DNA from: Oscillospiraceae bacterium
Lineage (GTDB): Bacteria; Bacillota; Clostridia; Oscillospirales; Oscillospiraceae
Direction: 5' to 3'
Assembly: GCA_017380435.1 (NCBI GenBank)
Contig: JAFODZ010000053.1
Location: 1-61,307, forward strand
Length of the DNA stretch: 61,307 nucleotides
Shown here: positions 26,532-34,471 of the stretch, piece after piece
Numbering within the stretch: position 1 is the first letter of the stretch
Layout of the letters: each line of letters begins with the position of its first letter
Position numbers and translations under genes: made by a program
The notes under the pieces: model-generated
Seen by the model: the letters and a program-made list of their open reading frames with translations, nothing else
Databases searched by the model: none
Told to the model about the DNA's origin: nothing

Positions 26532-26603
26532 GACTCGCTGGAGATTCGAACTCCAGACCCATTGCTTAAAAGGCAATTGCTCTGCCAACTGAGCTAGCGA
26601 GTC
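26528..26603 (-). tRNA. tRNA-Lys (anticodon TTT)
   Basis: 76 nt including an encoded CCA end. Minus strand: acceptor GACTCGC/GCGAGTC, D arm GCTC/GAGC, anticodon arm ATTGC-CTTTTAA-GCAAT with TTT, T arm TGGAG-TTCGAAT-CTCCA. All arms pair. It lies 3 bases from tRNA-Gln (26607), so the two are one transcript. Confidence 0.97.
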
Positions 26604-26606
26604 TTA

Positions 26607-26681
26607 TGGCTGGGATGGCAGGATTTGAACCTACGAATGCCAGAGTCAAAGTCTGGTGCCTTACCGCTTGGCGACATCCCA
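26607..26681 (-). tRNA. tRNA-Gln (anticodon TTG)
   Basis: 75 nt with CCA encoded. Minus strand: acceptor TGGGATG/CATCCCA, anticodon arm CCAGA-CTTTGAC-TCTGG with TTG, and T arm around GTTCAAATC. Transcribed before tRNA-Lys. Confidence 0.97.
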
Positions 26682-26786
26682 ATAAAATGTTGCCCGGATT
26701 TGGACACTTGAGCATTATATCACGGCTTTTTCACTTTTGCAATACCTTTTTGCATCTATTTTTCCATAATTTTATTGGTTTGCCTC

Positions 26787-26815
26787 TTGTAAAATGATTT
26801 CAATTGGCGTATAAT
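26787..26815 (+). promoter_or_regulatory. Sigma-A promoter for asnS
   Basis: TTGTAA (26787-26792) and TATAAT (26810-26815) with 17 bp between; asnS starts 37 bases later. Confidence 0.7.
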
Positions 26816-26851
26816 TTCAATAATTGCCATTTATGAGAGAGGAAATGCATT

Positions 26852-28243
26852 ATGGATTTGATTACAGTTCGGGAATTGTTCAAAAACACCGATTCTTTTG
26901 CCGGTAAAGAAATCGAGGTCGGCGGCTGGGTGCGTTCTGTCCGTGCCAGCAAGCAGTTTGGCTTCATCGTGCTCAACGACGGCACTTATTTTACCCCGGT
27001 TCAGGTGGTTTATCACGATACCATGGAAAATTTCCAGGAGATCTCCAAGACCAATGTGGGCGCTGCGCTGATTGTTAAGGGTACGCTGGTGCTGACCCCC
27101 GACGCCAAGCAGCCTTTTGAGATCCAGGCCACCGAAGTGACCGTGGAGGGTGCATCCACTTCCGATTACCCCTTGCAGAAGAAACGCCATACTCTGGAAT
27201 TTTTGCGTACCATGACCCATCTGCGCCCCCGCACCAACACCTTCCAGGCCGTGTTCCGTGTGCGCAGCCTGGTGGCCTTTGCGATCCATCAGTTCTTCCG
27301 TGAGCGGGACTTTGTGTATGTCCACACACCGCTGATCACCGCTTCCGACTGCGAAGGCGCCGGTGAAATGTTCCAGGTCACCACTATGGATCTGGCCAAT
27401 GTGCCCATGACCGAGGATGGCGCAGTGGATTATTCCAAGGATTTCTACGGCAAACCCACCAGTTTGACTGTTTCCGGTCAGCTTAACGGTGAGACTTTTG
27501 CTATGGCCTTCAAGAATATCTACACCTTCGGCCCCACCTTCCGGGCAGAAAACTCCAATACCACCCGGCACGCTGCGGAATTCTGGATGATCGAGCCGGA
27601 AATTGCCTTTGCAGACCTTTCCGACGATATGCGCCTTGCGGAGGATATGATCAAGTATATCATCTCCTATGTTCTGGAAAATGCCCCCGAGGAGATGGCT
27701 TTCTTCAATCAGTTTATGGATAACGGCCTGCTGGAGCGGCTGCAAAATGTGGTCAACTCCGATTTCGGTCACATCACCTATACCGATGCCATTAAGCTGC
27801 TGGAGGAGCATAACGACAGCTTCGAATTCCCTGTGCATTGGGGCAGCGACCTGCAGACCGAGCACGAGCGGTATCTGACCGAGGTCATCTTCAAAAAGCC
27901 TGTGTTTGTCACCGATTATCCCAAGGATATCAAGGCTTTCTATATGAAGCTCAATCCCGACGGAAAGACTGTGGCAGCTATGGACTGCCTGGTTCCCGGC
28001 ATCGGCGAGATCATCGGCGGTTCTCAGCGTGAGGACAACTACGATATTCTCAAGAACCGCATCGAAGAGCTGGGTATGAATCCGGAGGACTACGGTTTCT
28101 ATATGGATCTGCGCAAGTACGGCTCTGCCCGCCACGCCGGCTTCGGCTTGGGCTTTGAGCGCTGCGTGATGTACCTGACCGGTATGGCTAACATCCGGGA
28201 TGTGCTGCCGTTCCCCAGAACCGTTGGCAACTGCGAACTTTAA
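26852..28243 (+). CDS. asnS: Asparaginyl-tRNA synthetase
   Basis: 463 residues. An N-terminal OB fold for anticodon binding ([21 protein letters not shown]) is followed by a class II catalytic core. Motif 2 lies at [19 protein letters not shown] and motif 3 at [21 protein letters not shown]. AsnRS is distinguished from AspRS by that FRAE(N)SNT(T)RH pattern and by length. It charges tRNA-Asn directly, so this lineage does not depend only on amidation. GAGAGG precedes the ATG. It has its own promoter and two hairpins after the stop; no T-box was seen upstream. Confidence 0.95.
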   Translation: MDLITVRELFKNTDSFAGKEIEVGGWVRSVRASKQFGFIVLNDGTYFTPVQVVYHDTMENFQEISKTNVGAALIVKGTLVLTPDAKQPFEIQATEVTVEGASTSDYPLQKKRHTLEFLRTMTHLRPRTNTFQAVFRVRSLVAFAIHQFFRERDFVYVHTPLITASDCEGAGEMFQVTTMDLANVPMTEDGAVDYSKDFYGKPTSLTVSGQLNGETFAMAFKNIYTFGPTFRAENSNTTRHAAEFWMIEPEIAFADLSDDMRLAEDMIKYIISYVLENAPEEMAFFNQFMDNGLLERLQNVVNSDFGHITYTDAIKLLEEHNDSFEFPVHWGSDLQTEHERYLTEVIFKKPVFVTDYPKDIKAFYMKLNPDGKTVAAMDCLVPGIGEIIGGSQREDNYDILKNRIEELGMNPEDYGFYMDLRKYGSARHAGFGLGFERCVMYLTGMANIRDVLPFPRTVGNCEL

Positions 28244-28251
28244 TAGTCTTG

Positions 28252-28302
28252 GCCCCCTCGTTTTGAGGGGGCTGTCTTATTGCCAATTTCAGGCAATAAG
28301 AC
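28252..28302 (+). terminator. Two hairpins after asnS
   Basis: Stem 1 is 28252-28259 with 28265-28272 (GCCCCCTC/GAGGGGGC). Stem 2 is 28274-28284 with 28292-28302 (GTCTTATTGCC/GGCAATAAGAC). Neither has a long T-run directly after; stem 2 has a GGGGGAG tail. Together they probably end the asnS transcript. Confidence 0.6.
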
Positions 28303-28369
28303 TGGGGGAGTTTACTTCAGAAAATCATATATATTTTCTCAAAAAATAAGAAATATTCTGGAATTTTGC

Positions 28370-28398
28370 TTGACTTTCCAATTGTTTCCCGCTATAAT
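28370..28398 (+). promoter_or_regulatory. Strong sigma-A promoter for rpsF-ssb-rpsR
   Basis: TTGACT (28370-28375), 17 bp, consensus TATAAT (28393-28398). Start of RNA is expected near 28405, leaving a leader of about 70 nt. Confidence 0.85.
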
Positions 28399-28416
28399 AC
28401 TGTGGTCTGCGTATGC

Positions 28417-28457
28417 GGACAATCCTTGCTCCCGGCGAGACCGGGGGCCAAAAGTCC
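28417..28457 (+). promoter_or_regulatory. Possible S6:S18 autoregulatory leader of rpsF
   Basis: Between the promoter and rpsF, GGAC (28417-28420) can pair with GTCC (28454-28457). They enclose a GC hairpin GCTCCCGG/CCGGGGGC. This resembles the known rpsF leader motif bound by the S6:S18 pair. The resemblance is by layout only; the conserved CCG bulge was not proven. Confidence 0.45.
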
Positions 28458-28476
28458 AAAAGGAGGTGCAAACAAC

Positions 28477-28773
28477 ATGGCTAAGATCACCGGTAAGTAC
28501 GAGGTGCTGTATATCATCGACCCTGCTCAGGGCGAAGAAGGCATCGCCGCACTTGTGGAAAAGTTCAAGGCAATGGTGGAAGCGGAGGGTACTCTGTCCA
28601 ATGTTGATGAGTGGGGCAAGCGTCGTCTGGCATACCCCATCAACGATCTGAACGAGGGTTACTACGTTCTGATGAACTTCGACGCAAAGCCTGCATTCCC
28701 CGCAGAGCTGGAGCGTGTGATGAAGATCACCGAAGGCGTCCTGCGCTGCCTGACCACCGTCGTGGAAGAGTAA
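28477..28773 (+). CDS. rpsF: 30S ribosomal protein S6
   Basis: 98 residues. YEVLYIIDPAQ opens the fold, WGKRRLAYPIND is the family signature and YYVLMNFDAKP follows. S6 pairs with S18 on the small subunit platform. The reading frame extends upstream to 28366, but AAAGGAGGTG at 28459 onward places ATG 28477 (MAKITGKYEV). First gene of rpsF-ssb-rpsR, a conserved operon; the three are 12 and 42 bases apart. No acidic C-terminal tail like that of E. coli S6 is present. Confidence 0.96.
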   Translation: MAKITGKYEVLYIIDPAQGEEGIAALVEKFKAMVEAEGTLSNVDEWGKRRLAYPINDLNEGYYVLMNFDAKPAFPAELERVMKITEGVLRCLTTVVEE

Positions 28774-28785
28774 GGAGGAAACAAC

Positions 28786-29226
28786 ATGCTCAACCACATC
28801 ACAATTATGGGCCGCCTTGTGCGTGACCCTGAACTGCGTCGCACCGGTTCCGGTGTTGCAGTCGCATCCTTCAGCCTGGCTGTAGATCGCGACTTCTCTC
28901 CCCGGGATGGCGGCGAACGGGAAACGGATTTCATTGACTGCGTTGCTTGGCGTCAGACCGGAGAATTTGTCTCCAAGTATTTCACCAAGGGCCGTATGGC
29001 AGTGGTTTCCGGCCGTCTGCAGATCCGCAGCTGGACTGACAAAGACGGCAATAAGCGTCGTACTGCTGAAGTCGTGGCAGACAATGTCTATTTCGGCGAC
29101 AGCAAGCGTGAAAGCGACGGCGGCAGCTACAATGCTGCGCCCAGCTACGGCAGCTACGCTGCTCCTGCTCCTGTAGCATCGGATTTTGCGATGCTGGAGG
29201 ATGACGACGCCCAGCTCCCTTTCTAA
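28786..29226 (+). CDS. ssb: Single-stranded DNA-binding protein
   Basis: 146 residues. OB fold with MLNHITIMGRLVRDPELRRT, SLAVDRDF and DFIDCVAWRQTGEF, then a flexible Gly/Ser/Tyr/Ala-rich linker and the acidic tip DDDAQLPF that binds replication and repair partners. It coats single-stranded DNA as a tetramer. GGAGGAAACAAC precedes ATG. Between rpsF and rpsR it is the housekeeping SSB, co-regulated with ribosomal genes. The linker is shorter and less Gln-rich than that of proteobacterial SSB. Confidence 0.96.
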   Translation: MLNHITIMGRLVRDPELRRTGSGVAVASFSLAVDRDFSPRDGGERETDFIDCVAWRQTGEFVSKYFTKGRMAVVSGRLQIRSWTDKDGNKRRTAEVVADNVYFGDSKRESDGGSYNAAPSYGSYAAPAPVASDFAMLEDDDAQLPF

Positions 29227-29268
29227 AAAACTGAACTTTTCTACAATGTTACGAAGGAGGTAATCCCC

Positions 29269-29505
29269 ATGGCTAACGAGCAGCATGTTCGTCCCCGCAA
29301 GCGCAAGAAGGTTTGCGCATTTTGCGTTGACAAGATGACCAGCATCGATTACAAGGACACTGCCAAGATCCGCCGTTACCTGTCCGAGCGCGGCAAGATT
29401 CTGCCCCGCCGTACCACCGGCACTTGCGCAGCCCATCAGCGTGACCTGACCACCGCTATTAAGCGCGCCCGTCAGATCGCTCTGCTGCCCTATGTTGCTG
29501 AATAA
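29269..29505 (+). CDS. rpsR: 30S ribosomal protein S18
   Basis: 78 residues. The KVCAFCVDK Cys pair, [16 protein letters not shown] (here [11 protein letters not shown]) and the [14 protein letters not shown] stretch identify S18. The Cys pair near residue 17-20 is that of the zinc-type (C+) S18 forms, although only three cysteines were counted. It binds with S6 on the small subunit. AAGGAGGTAATCCCC precedes the ATG. Last gene of the operon, followed by a strong terminator. Confidence 0.96.
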   Translation: MANEQHVRPRKRKKVCAFCVDKMTSIDYKDTAKIRRYLSERGKILPRRTTGTCAAHQRDLTTAIKRARQIALLPYVAE

Positions 29506-29515
29506 TTCCGAAATA

Positions 29516-29546
29516 AAACCGGGTGTGCATTCCGCACACCCGGTTT
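29516..29546. terminator. Terminator after rpsR
   Basis: A 13-bp stem (29516-29528 with 29534-29546) with loop ATTCC and six Ts from 29544. It lies between convergent genes, 12 bases from the next stop codon, and may serve both. Confidence 0.9.
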
Positions 29547-29557
29547 TTTATGTGTTT

Positions 29558-29914
29558 TTATGGTACAAAGTGCTTGAAATAAGGCCAAATGAAGTAATCG
29601 TCGGCGCTGCCCTGGGATGACCAGAGAGCTAAGGTTTCATCGTATTTCCATTGACCGTCTTTTTCCACAAAGGAAATTTTCTCCCCGCTGTCTTTGCTGA
29701 AGTAGTAAACAACAGCCTCCGAATCGGAATACCGCAACACACGCAGATCGGACGCAGAATCCCATGCGCCCATATGCTGAAGCTCCAGCTTTGCGTGGTC
29801 GGTAAATTCATCGCCGTGCTTGTGGGTCAGATATTGATTTTTCAGTGCTGTGCCTCCCCATACGGCCGCGAAAATTACGCAAATACCAATCACAATCCAC
29901 AGAAATTTTTTCAT
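29558..29914 (-). CDS. Membrane-anchored protein, unknown
   Basis: 118 residues. A basic start (MKKF) and a hydrophobic helix (5-25) look like an uncleaved signal anchor. The remaining 90 residues are outside the membrane and rich in Tyr, Trp, Asp and His. No known domain was recognised. Next to it lies a second membrane-anchored unknown (29937-30419) with the same layout, so both may be products of one small operon. A promoter precedes the upstream gene. ATG 29914 has a weak ribosome binding site (AAGGTGATTATTTT). Confidence 0.6.
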   Translation of the reverse strand: MKKFLWIVIGICVIFAAVWGGTALKNQYLTHKHGDEFTDHAKLELQHMGAWDSASDLRVLRYSDSEAVVYYFSKDSGEKISFVEKDGQWKYDETLALWSSQGSADDYFIWPYFKHFVP

Positions 29915-29936
29915 AAAATAATCACCTTTATGTCTT

Positions 29937-30419
29937 TTAACGCAGGTCGATACAGCTTATGGTAAGGGAAGTATCTTCTTTGGTAATTTCATAACGCAAT
30001 TTGGGTCCATTGTAGTCAATTCCCAAAGAAACAGGATCTACTTCATTCAGAAAGAACCCGTCCTGATCGTGGTAGTATTCATACAAACAGTTATAGGCCT
30101 GCCCGGCAATGGCCTCCGGGTTGGAATCCCATCGGAAATAGATATCCGATAGTTTTCTACCTTTCCAGAAAAAGCATGTGATTTGCGCTTCTTCTCCAAA
30201 TACAACAGCTTTGTAGCGATACTCTGTTTTATCGGTTTCAGTTAAGTCCTCGGTTTCGTAGCTGTCTCCCATAACTTTGGCTGCCTGTGCGGGGGACATA
30301 CCCCAGTAAAGACCCTCGACAATGGGAATCTCTCTGCGGGGCGATATAAATACTACAGTGACCCAAATCCCAATCGCAACAAGAAAGAAAAGAATGGATA
30401 CAAGATGTTTCTTCTTCAT
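29937..30419 (-). CDS. Membrane-anchored protein, unknown
   Basis: 160 residues. MKKKHLVSILFFLVAIGIWV starts one hydrophobic anchor helix, followed by an outer domain of about 130 residues. WGMSPAQAAKVMGDSYETED recalls the small domain of outer lipoproteins that check a substrate, but no family can be named. A reading frame extends to 30440; GGAGG placed 5 bases before ATG 30419 gives the start chosen. It has its own sigma-A promoter and lies 22 bases upstream of the other unknown gene. Confidence 0.65.
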   Translation of the reverse strand: MKKKHLVSILFFLVAIGIWVTVVFISPRREIPIVEGLYWGMSPAQAAKVMGDSYETEDLTETDKTEYRYKAVVFGEEAQITCFFWKGRKLSDIYFRWDSNPEAIAGQAYNCLYEYYHDQDGFFLNEVDPVSLGIDYNGPKLRYEITKEDTSLTISCIDLR

Positions 30420-30471
30420 AATAACCTCCAGTCTAAACAAAACGAAAAATCAAACAGGATGTCTATGCAAC

Positions 30472-30500
30472 ATAGTATCATATTACGCGTTTTTTGTCAA
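30472..30500 (-). promoter_or_regulatory. Sigma-A promoter for the 29.5-30.4 kb pair
   Basis: Minus-strand TTGACA (30495-30500), 17 bp, TACTAT (30472-30477); RNA would begin about 30465, 46 bases before the gene. Confidence 0.7.
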
Positions 30501-30518
30501 TAGTACCATTCATAGAAA

Positions 30519-30558
30519 GATCCCCCCGGGAGGTTCTGCCGAACCTTTCGGGGGGATC
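30519..30558 (-). terminator. Terminator after the L,D-transpeptidase gene
   Basis: GATCCCCCC/GGGGGGATC (30519-30527 with 30550-30558) encloses a second GGAGGTTC/GAACCTTTC arm. The T tail (TCTTTC) is weak. It follows the transpeptidase stop by 13 bases. Confidence 0.7.
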
Positions 30559-30571
30559 GATAATACTGCGA

Positions 30572-32410
30572 TTAATTCTCGGGATCGGGGGATTGGGCAG
30601 CGGTGGTTTCGGGATCTGTAGTTTCCGGCTCGGTCTGTTCCGGTTCGGTTTGTTCCGGCTCGGTCTGCTCCGGTTCAGTTTCCTCGGGATCTGTTTCCTC
30701 CGGCTCGGTTTCCTCCGGATCGGTCTCGATGGGATCGCCGGTTACCACAATAGAAATGGTATAGGTGCCTTCCAGCACAGAGCCGATGGCGTGAGAGGTG
30801 ACGGTGATGGTTGCTTCACCGGGGCCGACGATGGTGACATTGCCCTCGTTATCAACGGTAACAACTTGGTCGTTGCTGGATTGGTAGGTGAGCTTCGGCT
30901 CGGTAAACTTGGTTTTGACATTCAGCTTAAAGGTGCTGTCAGCGGTGGTAAGCTCATAGGAAGAAGTGCCGGAGAACTCCTGCTCAACAGGATCCAGGCT
31001 TCTTGCGCCGCCGTAAATGATCACCTTAGTACCGACGGAAATGTTGTTGAAAATGATCTCCGCCTGGGCGAAGGGCAGGTTTACGCAGCCGTGAGAGCCG
31101 TCGTTGAGATATGTACTGCCGCCGAAGTTGGTGCGCCAGGTGGCATCGTGCAGGCCGTAGGGGCCGGAGAAGGGCATCCAGTAGGTTACATAGCTTGCCC
31201 AGGTGGGGCCGGTTAGGGTAACACAGGTGGATTTTTTCTGAATGGAATATACACCGGTGGGGGTGAAGTATCCATATCGGACTGTACCGGAGGTGACAGG
31301 GGTGGAGGTGATGAGGTTTCCATCTTTGTATAGCCACAGGCACTGGTTGTTCAGATCGATCTCAATGTAGTTGCCGCCGTAAGCCATACTGCTGTCTTCT
31401 GCAGTCTGGAAGACAGCGGTGCCATTGAAGGGCGTCACTTTATTTTTCAGACAATTGAGGATCTCCTCGTACATGGTCTTCTGATCCAGAACATTGTCGT
31501 AGTACTCCACATTCAAATTGATCACAGTGCCGTGGGAGGTGGTGAAGCCACGCTTGACGCTGCCGCTGAAATCCTCGCTTTTGGTGGCGATATAGGCCTG
31601 AATGGCGTCGGTATTAAAGGAAATCTCCAGGTGCTTGCTTACGGAGATGAAGGTAGCCAGGGTTTCCCGGGAAATGGTTTCGGTGTAGGCGGGGATGTTT
31701 TTGGGATTGTAGGAATAGGTGATGCGCAGATTCAGATATTCGTTGGCATCGCTGACCACATCGTTAAGCTGGGCATCGTCTGCCTGAATGGCAGCTTCGA
31801 CTGTTTCCGTGGGAACGGTTACGGAGTGGGAGGGAGAGAGGGTGCTGATGGCGCTGATCAAAGCGTTTTGGGCTGGGGCAAGTTCTGCTTCAATGCCGTC
31901 TTCATCGGGTTTGACGGAAAAGCTCTGGCTGGCTGTATTGTACATAATTGTGGCATCCACGGGATCTTCTGTCACGAGAGCATCGATGGCAGAAAGGGCA
32001 GCTGTGATGTCATATTCGATCAGACCGACAGTATCGGGATTGTTGCCGGCCAGAGCCTCATCAAACCACTCCTGGAAGCGGTCTGCAGAAAGAGCCATAC
32101 CCAAATCCTCAGCAGAGAAATTGATGAATTCACCGTTGACCCGAAGGCTGAGCTGGTAGGCAGCAATGCGCTCAATGATAGTGGCCCGGGCTTCGTCCGC
32201 GGTCATATTGGTTACATCAATGTCGTAAAGCTTGGTGGTATCGAGAACCGGATCCGGCTCGGTGGGAGGCTCGGTGACCACAGGCTCCGGATCTGTTACC
32301 ACGGGTGGGACAACAGGATCCGGCTCGGTGACCGGTGCAGGCTCCGGCTTGCAGCCAAACAGGCACAGCACGGTGGCCAAAGCTATGAGTATAGCGATAT
32401 ATTTACGCAT
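30572..32410 (-). CDS. L,D-transpeptidase lipoprotein with Ig-like and acidic repeat tail
   Basis: 612 residues. The signal MRKYIAILIALATVLCLFGC ends in a lipobox Cys, then a Pro/Thr/Glu spacer. Two putative peptidoglycan-binding-like units (about 70-300) precede the YkuD catalytic domain. Its active site is GLHDATW and GSHGCVNLP, with the nucleophilic Cys in SHGCVNL. A beta Ig-like (BIG2) domain follows (YQSSNDQVVTVDNEGNVTI), then Glu-Pro-Glu-rich repeats to the end. These enzymes form 3-3 crosslinks in peptidoglycan. ATG 32410 gives the lipoprotein; the 32425 start is five residues longer and has no extra signal. Confidence 0.9.
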   Translation of the reverse strand: MRKYIAILIALATVLCLFGCKPEPAPVTEPDPVVPPVVTDPEPVVTEPPTEPDPVLDTTKLYDIDVTNMTADEARATIIERIAAYQLSLRVNGEFINFSAEDLGMALSADRFQEWFDEALAGNNPDTVGLIEYDITAALSAIDALVTEDPVDATIMYNTASQSFSVKPDEDGIEAELAPAQNALISAISTLSPSHSVTVPTETVEAAIQADDAQLNDVVSDANEYLNLRITYSYNPKNIPAYTETISRETLATFISVSKHLEISFNTDAIQAYIATKSEDFSGSVKRGFTTSHGTVINLNVEYYDNVLDQKTMYEEILNCLKNKVTPFNGTAVFQTAEDSSMAYGGNYIEIDLNNQCLWLYKDGNLITSTPVTSGTVRYGYFTPTGVYSIQKKSTCVTLTGPTWASYVTYWMPFSGPYGLHDATWRTNFGGSTYLNDGSHGCVNLPFAQAEIIFNNISVGTKVIIYGGARSLDPVEQEFSGTSSYELTTADSTFKLNVKTKFTEPKLTYQSSNDQVVTVDNEGNVTIVGPGEATITVTSHAIGSVLEGTYTISIVVTGDPIETDPEETEPEETDPEETEPEQTEPEQTEPEQTEPETTDPETTAAQSPDPEN

Positions 32411-32440
32411 AAAAGTACACTCCATAAATAATATTTACAA

Positions 32441-32469
32441 TAAAATATCACAAACAGTATGGTTTTGCA
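32441..32469 (-). promoter_or_regulatory. Sigma-A promoter for the L,D-transpeptidase
   Basis: Minus-strand TTGCAA (32464-32469), 17 bp, TATTTT (32441-32446). The 317-base gap from 32411 to 32727 also holds a plus-strand TATAAT at 32676-32681 with no clear -35, a candidate promoter for the CBS gene. No other gene was found in it. Confidence 0.6.
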
Positions 32470-32727
32470 AGCAAATAATCGTGCGCATTTTTCCGAAATC
32501 GGAGAGATCTTGGAAAAAGGTGACGAAGAAGAAAAAACTGTCGGGTATGGACCTGAAAAATATGTTGGCGCAAAGATACCACCTTGTGCATACTGCACAA
32601 GAAATGGAGGTGAACTTTGGTGCTAAAGCGACTGAATTTACAAAAAGTTTTTATACTTTTCCTGCCAATTTATGCTATAATAATAATGACCCGTGGAAGG
32701 TCAAGTATTTCCGTAAAAGGAGCTTTT

Positions 32728-33141
32728 ATGAATAACATACTCTTTTTTCTCACTCCGAAGGCCATGTGTTCCTTCGTTTATGATGATTATACCATCCGGC
32801 AGGCATTGGAAAAAATGGAAACTGCCGGTTACGCGGCCCTTCCCATTCTCAACCGCCGGGGAGAGTACCGGGGAACCTTAACAGAAGGTGACCTGCTGTG
32901 GGCGCTGAAAAATATGTGTTATATGGATATGCGCCAGGCAGAGGCTCGCCGTATTATGGAGATCACCCGCCGCCGGGATAATATTCCCGTCCGCGTGACC
33001 ACCAGTATGCAGGATCTGATCCAGCGGGCCAGCTCCCAGAACTTTGTCCCCGTGGTGGATGATTATGATACCTTCATCGGCATTGTTCGCAGAGGTGCCA
33101 TCATTAAATACTGTTCGGAGAACCTGTTTTCTCAAGAATAA
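32728..33141 (+). CDS. CBS domain-containing protein
   Basis: 137 residues that form two CBS repeats: YTIRQALEKMETAGYAALPIL with RGTLTEGDLLWAL, and SMQDLIQRASSQNFVPVVDD with FIGIVRRGAII. A CBS pair binds adenine nucleotides or similar ligands and senses energy or nucleotide state. No other domain is fused, so it is a stand-alone sensor or partner. AAAAGGAGC lies before ATG 32728; the ORF extends upstream to 32617 but has no ribosome binding site there. The partner is unknown. Confidence 0.85.
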   Translation: MNNILFFLTPKAMCSFVYDDYTIRQALEKMETAGYAALPILNRRGEYRGTLTEGDLLWALKNMCYMDMRQAEARRIMEITRRRDNIPVRVTTSMQDLIQRASSQNFVPVVDDYDTFIGIVRRGAIIKYCSENLFSQE

Positions 33142-33145
33142 AATT

Positions 33146-33174
33146 TTTACCGGGTGTTCCTATCACCCGGTAAT
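33146..33174 (+). terminator. Terminator after the CBS gene
   Basis: TTACCGGGTG pairs with CACCCGGTAA around TTCCTAT and is followed by TTTTTT. Positioned 4 bases after the stop. Confidence 0.85.
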
Positions 33175-33221
33175 TTTTTGGCTATAATGATGAAAACGGC
33201 GGGCAATTTTTACTCCGGCGG

Positions 33222-33250
33222 TTGCATTTGCGGCTGATTTCTGTTAGAAT
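33222..33250 (+). promoter_or_regulatory. Sigma-A promoter for the XRE-folate gene group
   Basis: TTGCAT (33222-33227), 17 bp, TAGAAT (33245-33250), 27 bases before ATG 33277. Confidence 0.6.
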
Positions 33251-33276
33251 ATTCAAAATTTCAATGGAGGCAACCT

Positions 33277-33933
33277 ATGAACGACGAGAAGCTGAAAAAT
33301 CAACTCGGCTCGAATATTGCAACTTTTCGCAAGCGCAGCGGTATGACCCAGGCTGCCTTGGCAGAGAAGATCAACTTTTCCGATAAGGCGGTGTCCAAGT
33401 GGGAGCGGGGAGAGTCTGTTCCCGATATTCTCACGGTGATGGAGCTGGCGCAGCTTTTCGATGTTACGGTGGATGAGCTGCTCAAGGATCACAATGCTCT
33501 GCCGGACAATGTGGGCAAGGTGGAGCAGGTAATGGGTAAGGCCGTGGAAAAGACATTGAAGCGGAAGGCGAATAAGCGGATCATTGCCCAGCTCTCTTCT
33601 ATCCTGGTGTGGTTTGTTGCGCTGCTGGTTTTCGTAATCCTGTCATCTGTCGGACTAAAAAACTCCTGGCTGGCATTTATTTTTGCCTTTCCTGTTAATT
33701 GCATCGTGCTGCTGAGTCTGCGCTCGGCGTGGCGGGATTTCCGCAGTAACCGCTGGCTGATTACCGGCATTATGTGGGGCAGCCTTTTGAGCATATATGC
33801 CTGCCTGTGGATCTTTGGCGGCTGGAATGTATGGAAGCTTTTCCTGCTGGGAATCCCCGGTCAGGCGGCCATCGTTCTTTCCTTCCGTATGTTCCGCAAG
33901 ACCGGCAGCAAGGAGGAGCAAAACGATGGATAA
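33277..33933 (+). CDS. XRE-family regulator with four membrane segments
   Basis: 218 residues. Residues 8-66 form a Cro/XRE helix-turn-helix (GMTQAALAEKINFSDKAVSK, then WERGESVPDILTVMELAQLF). The C-terminal part has four hydrophobic helices (about 105-125, 127-147, 165-182 and 185-205). This is a DNA-binding protein tethered to the membrane, a layout common in Clostridia where the membrane part may sense envelope or peptide signals. GGAGG precedes ATG 33277. Its last eight bases overlap the 5-formyl-THF cyclo-ligase start (ATGGATAA), so the two are coupled; the link between them is unclear. Confidence 0.85.
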   Translation: MNDEKLKNQLGSNIATFRKRSGMTQAALAEKINFSDKAVSKWERGESVPDILTVMELAQLFDVTVDELLKDHNALPDNVGKVEQVMGKAVEKTLKRKANKRIIAQLSSILVWFVALLVFVILSSVGLKNSWLAFIFAFPVNCIVLLSLRSAWRDFRSNRWLITGIMWGSLLSIYACLWIFGGWNVWKLFLLGIPGQAAIVLSFRMFRKTGSKEEQNDG

Positions 33934-34459
33934 GCAAGCGCTCCGCAAAGCCATCCGGGAGCAAAAACGGGCGATGACCCCGGAGCAGATCCAAACTGCC
34001 AGTGCAGAACTGGCCTGCAAGTTTTATGCTACCGACCTGTATCAAAAGGCCAAAACCATCTACGGTTACTTGCCCTATAATCAAGAGGTTCGCACCGTCC
34101 CTATTCTGGAGCAGGCGCTGAAAGACGGCAAGCAGGTTGCAGTTCCCAAGGTCTATGGCGATACTATGCGCTTCATTTTGCTGGAGGATCTTTCCCGGGT
34201 AGCGCCCAGCGATATGGGGATTCCCGAGCCGGTGGCCGATGAACCTGTCGCCGACGATCCCACCGCCCTGGTGCTGATGCCCGGCTTGGCTTTTGATGAG
34301 AAAGGCAACCGTATGGGCTATGGCGGCGGCTATTACGACAAATTTCTATCTGCAGAGCCGGCCCATCCTACCGTGGCGCTGTGCTATGATTTTCAGATGG
34401 TGCAGTCCATCCCCACGGAGGAATATGATGTTCCCGTGGATCTGGTGCTGCACGCATAA
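33926..34459 (+). CDS. 5-formyltetrahydrofolate cyclo-ligase
   Basis: 177 residues. PKVYGDTMRF and the Gly-rich GLAFDEKGNRMGYGGGYYDK signature identify the family. It turns 5-formyl-THF into 5,10-methenyl-THF with ATP, returning a stored folate to the one-carbon pool. The basic Arg/Lys N-terminus (LRKAIREQKRAM) is typical. The 33797 start is not supported; AGGAGG lies upstream of ATG 33926. It overlaps the preceding regulator gene by eight bases. Confidence 0.92.
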   Translation: MDKQALRKAIREQKRAMTPEQIQTASAELACKFYATDLYQKAKTIYGYLPYNQEVRTVPILEQALKDGKQVAVPKVYGDTMRFILLEDLSRVAPSDMGIPEPVADEPVADDPTALVLMPGLAFDEKGNRMGYGGGYYDKFLSAEPAHPTVALCYDFQMVQSIPTEEYDVPVDLVLHA

Positions 34460-34471
34460 AGGAGTAGGCAA

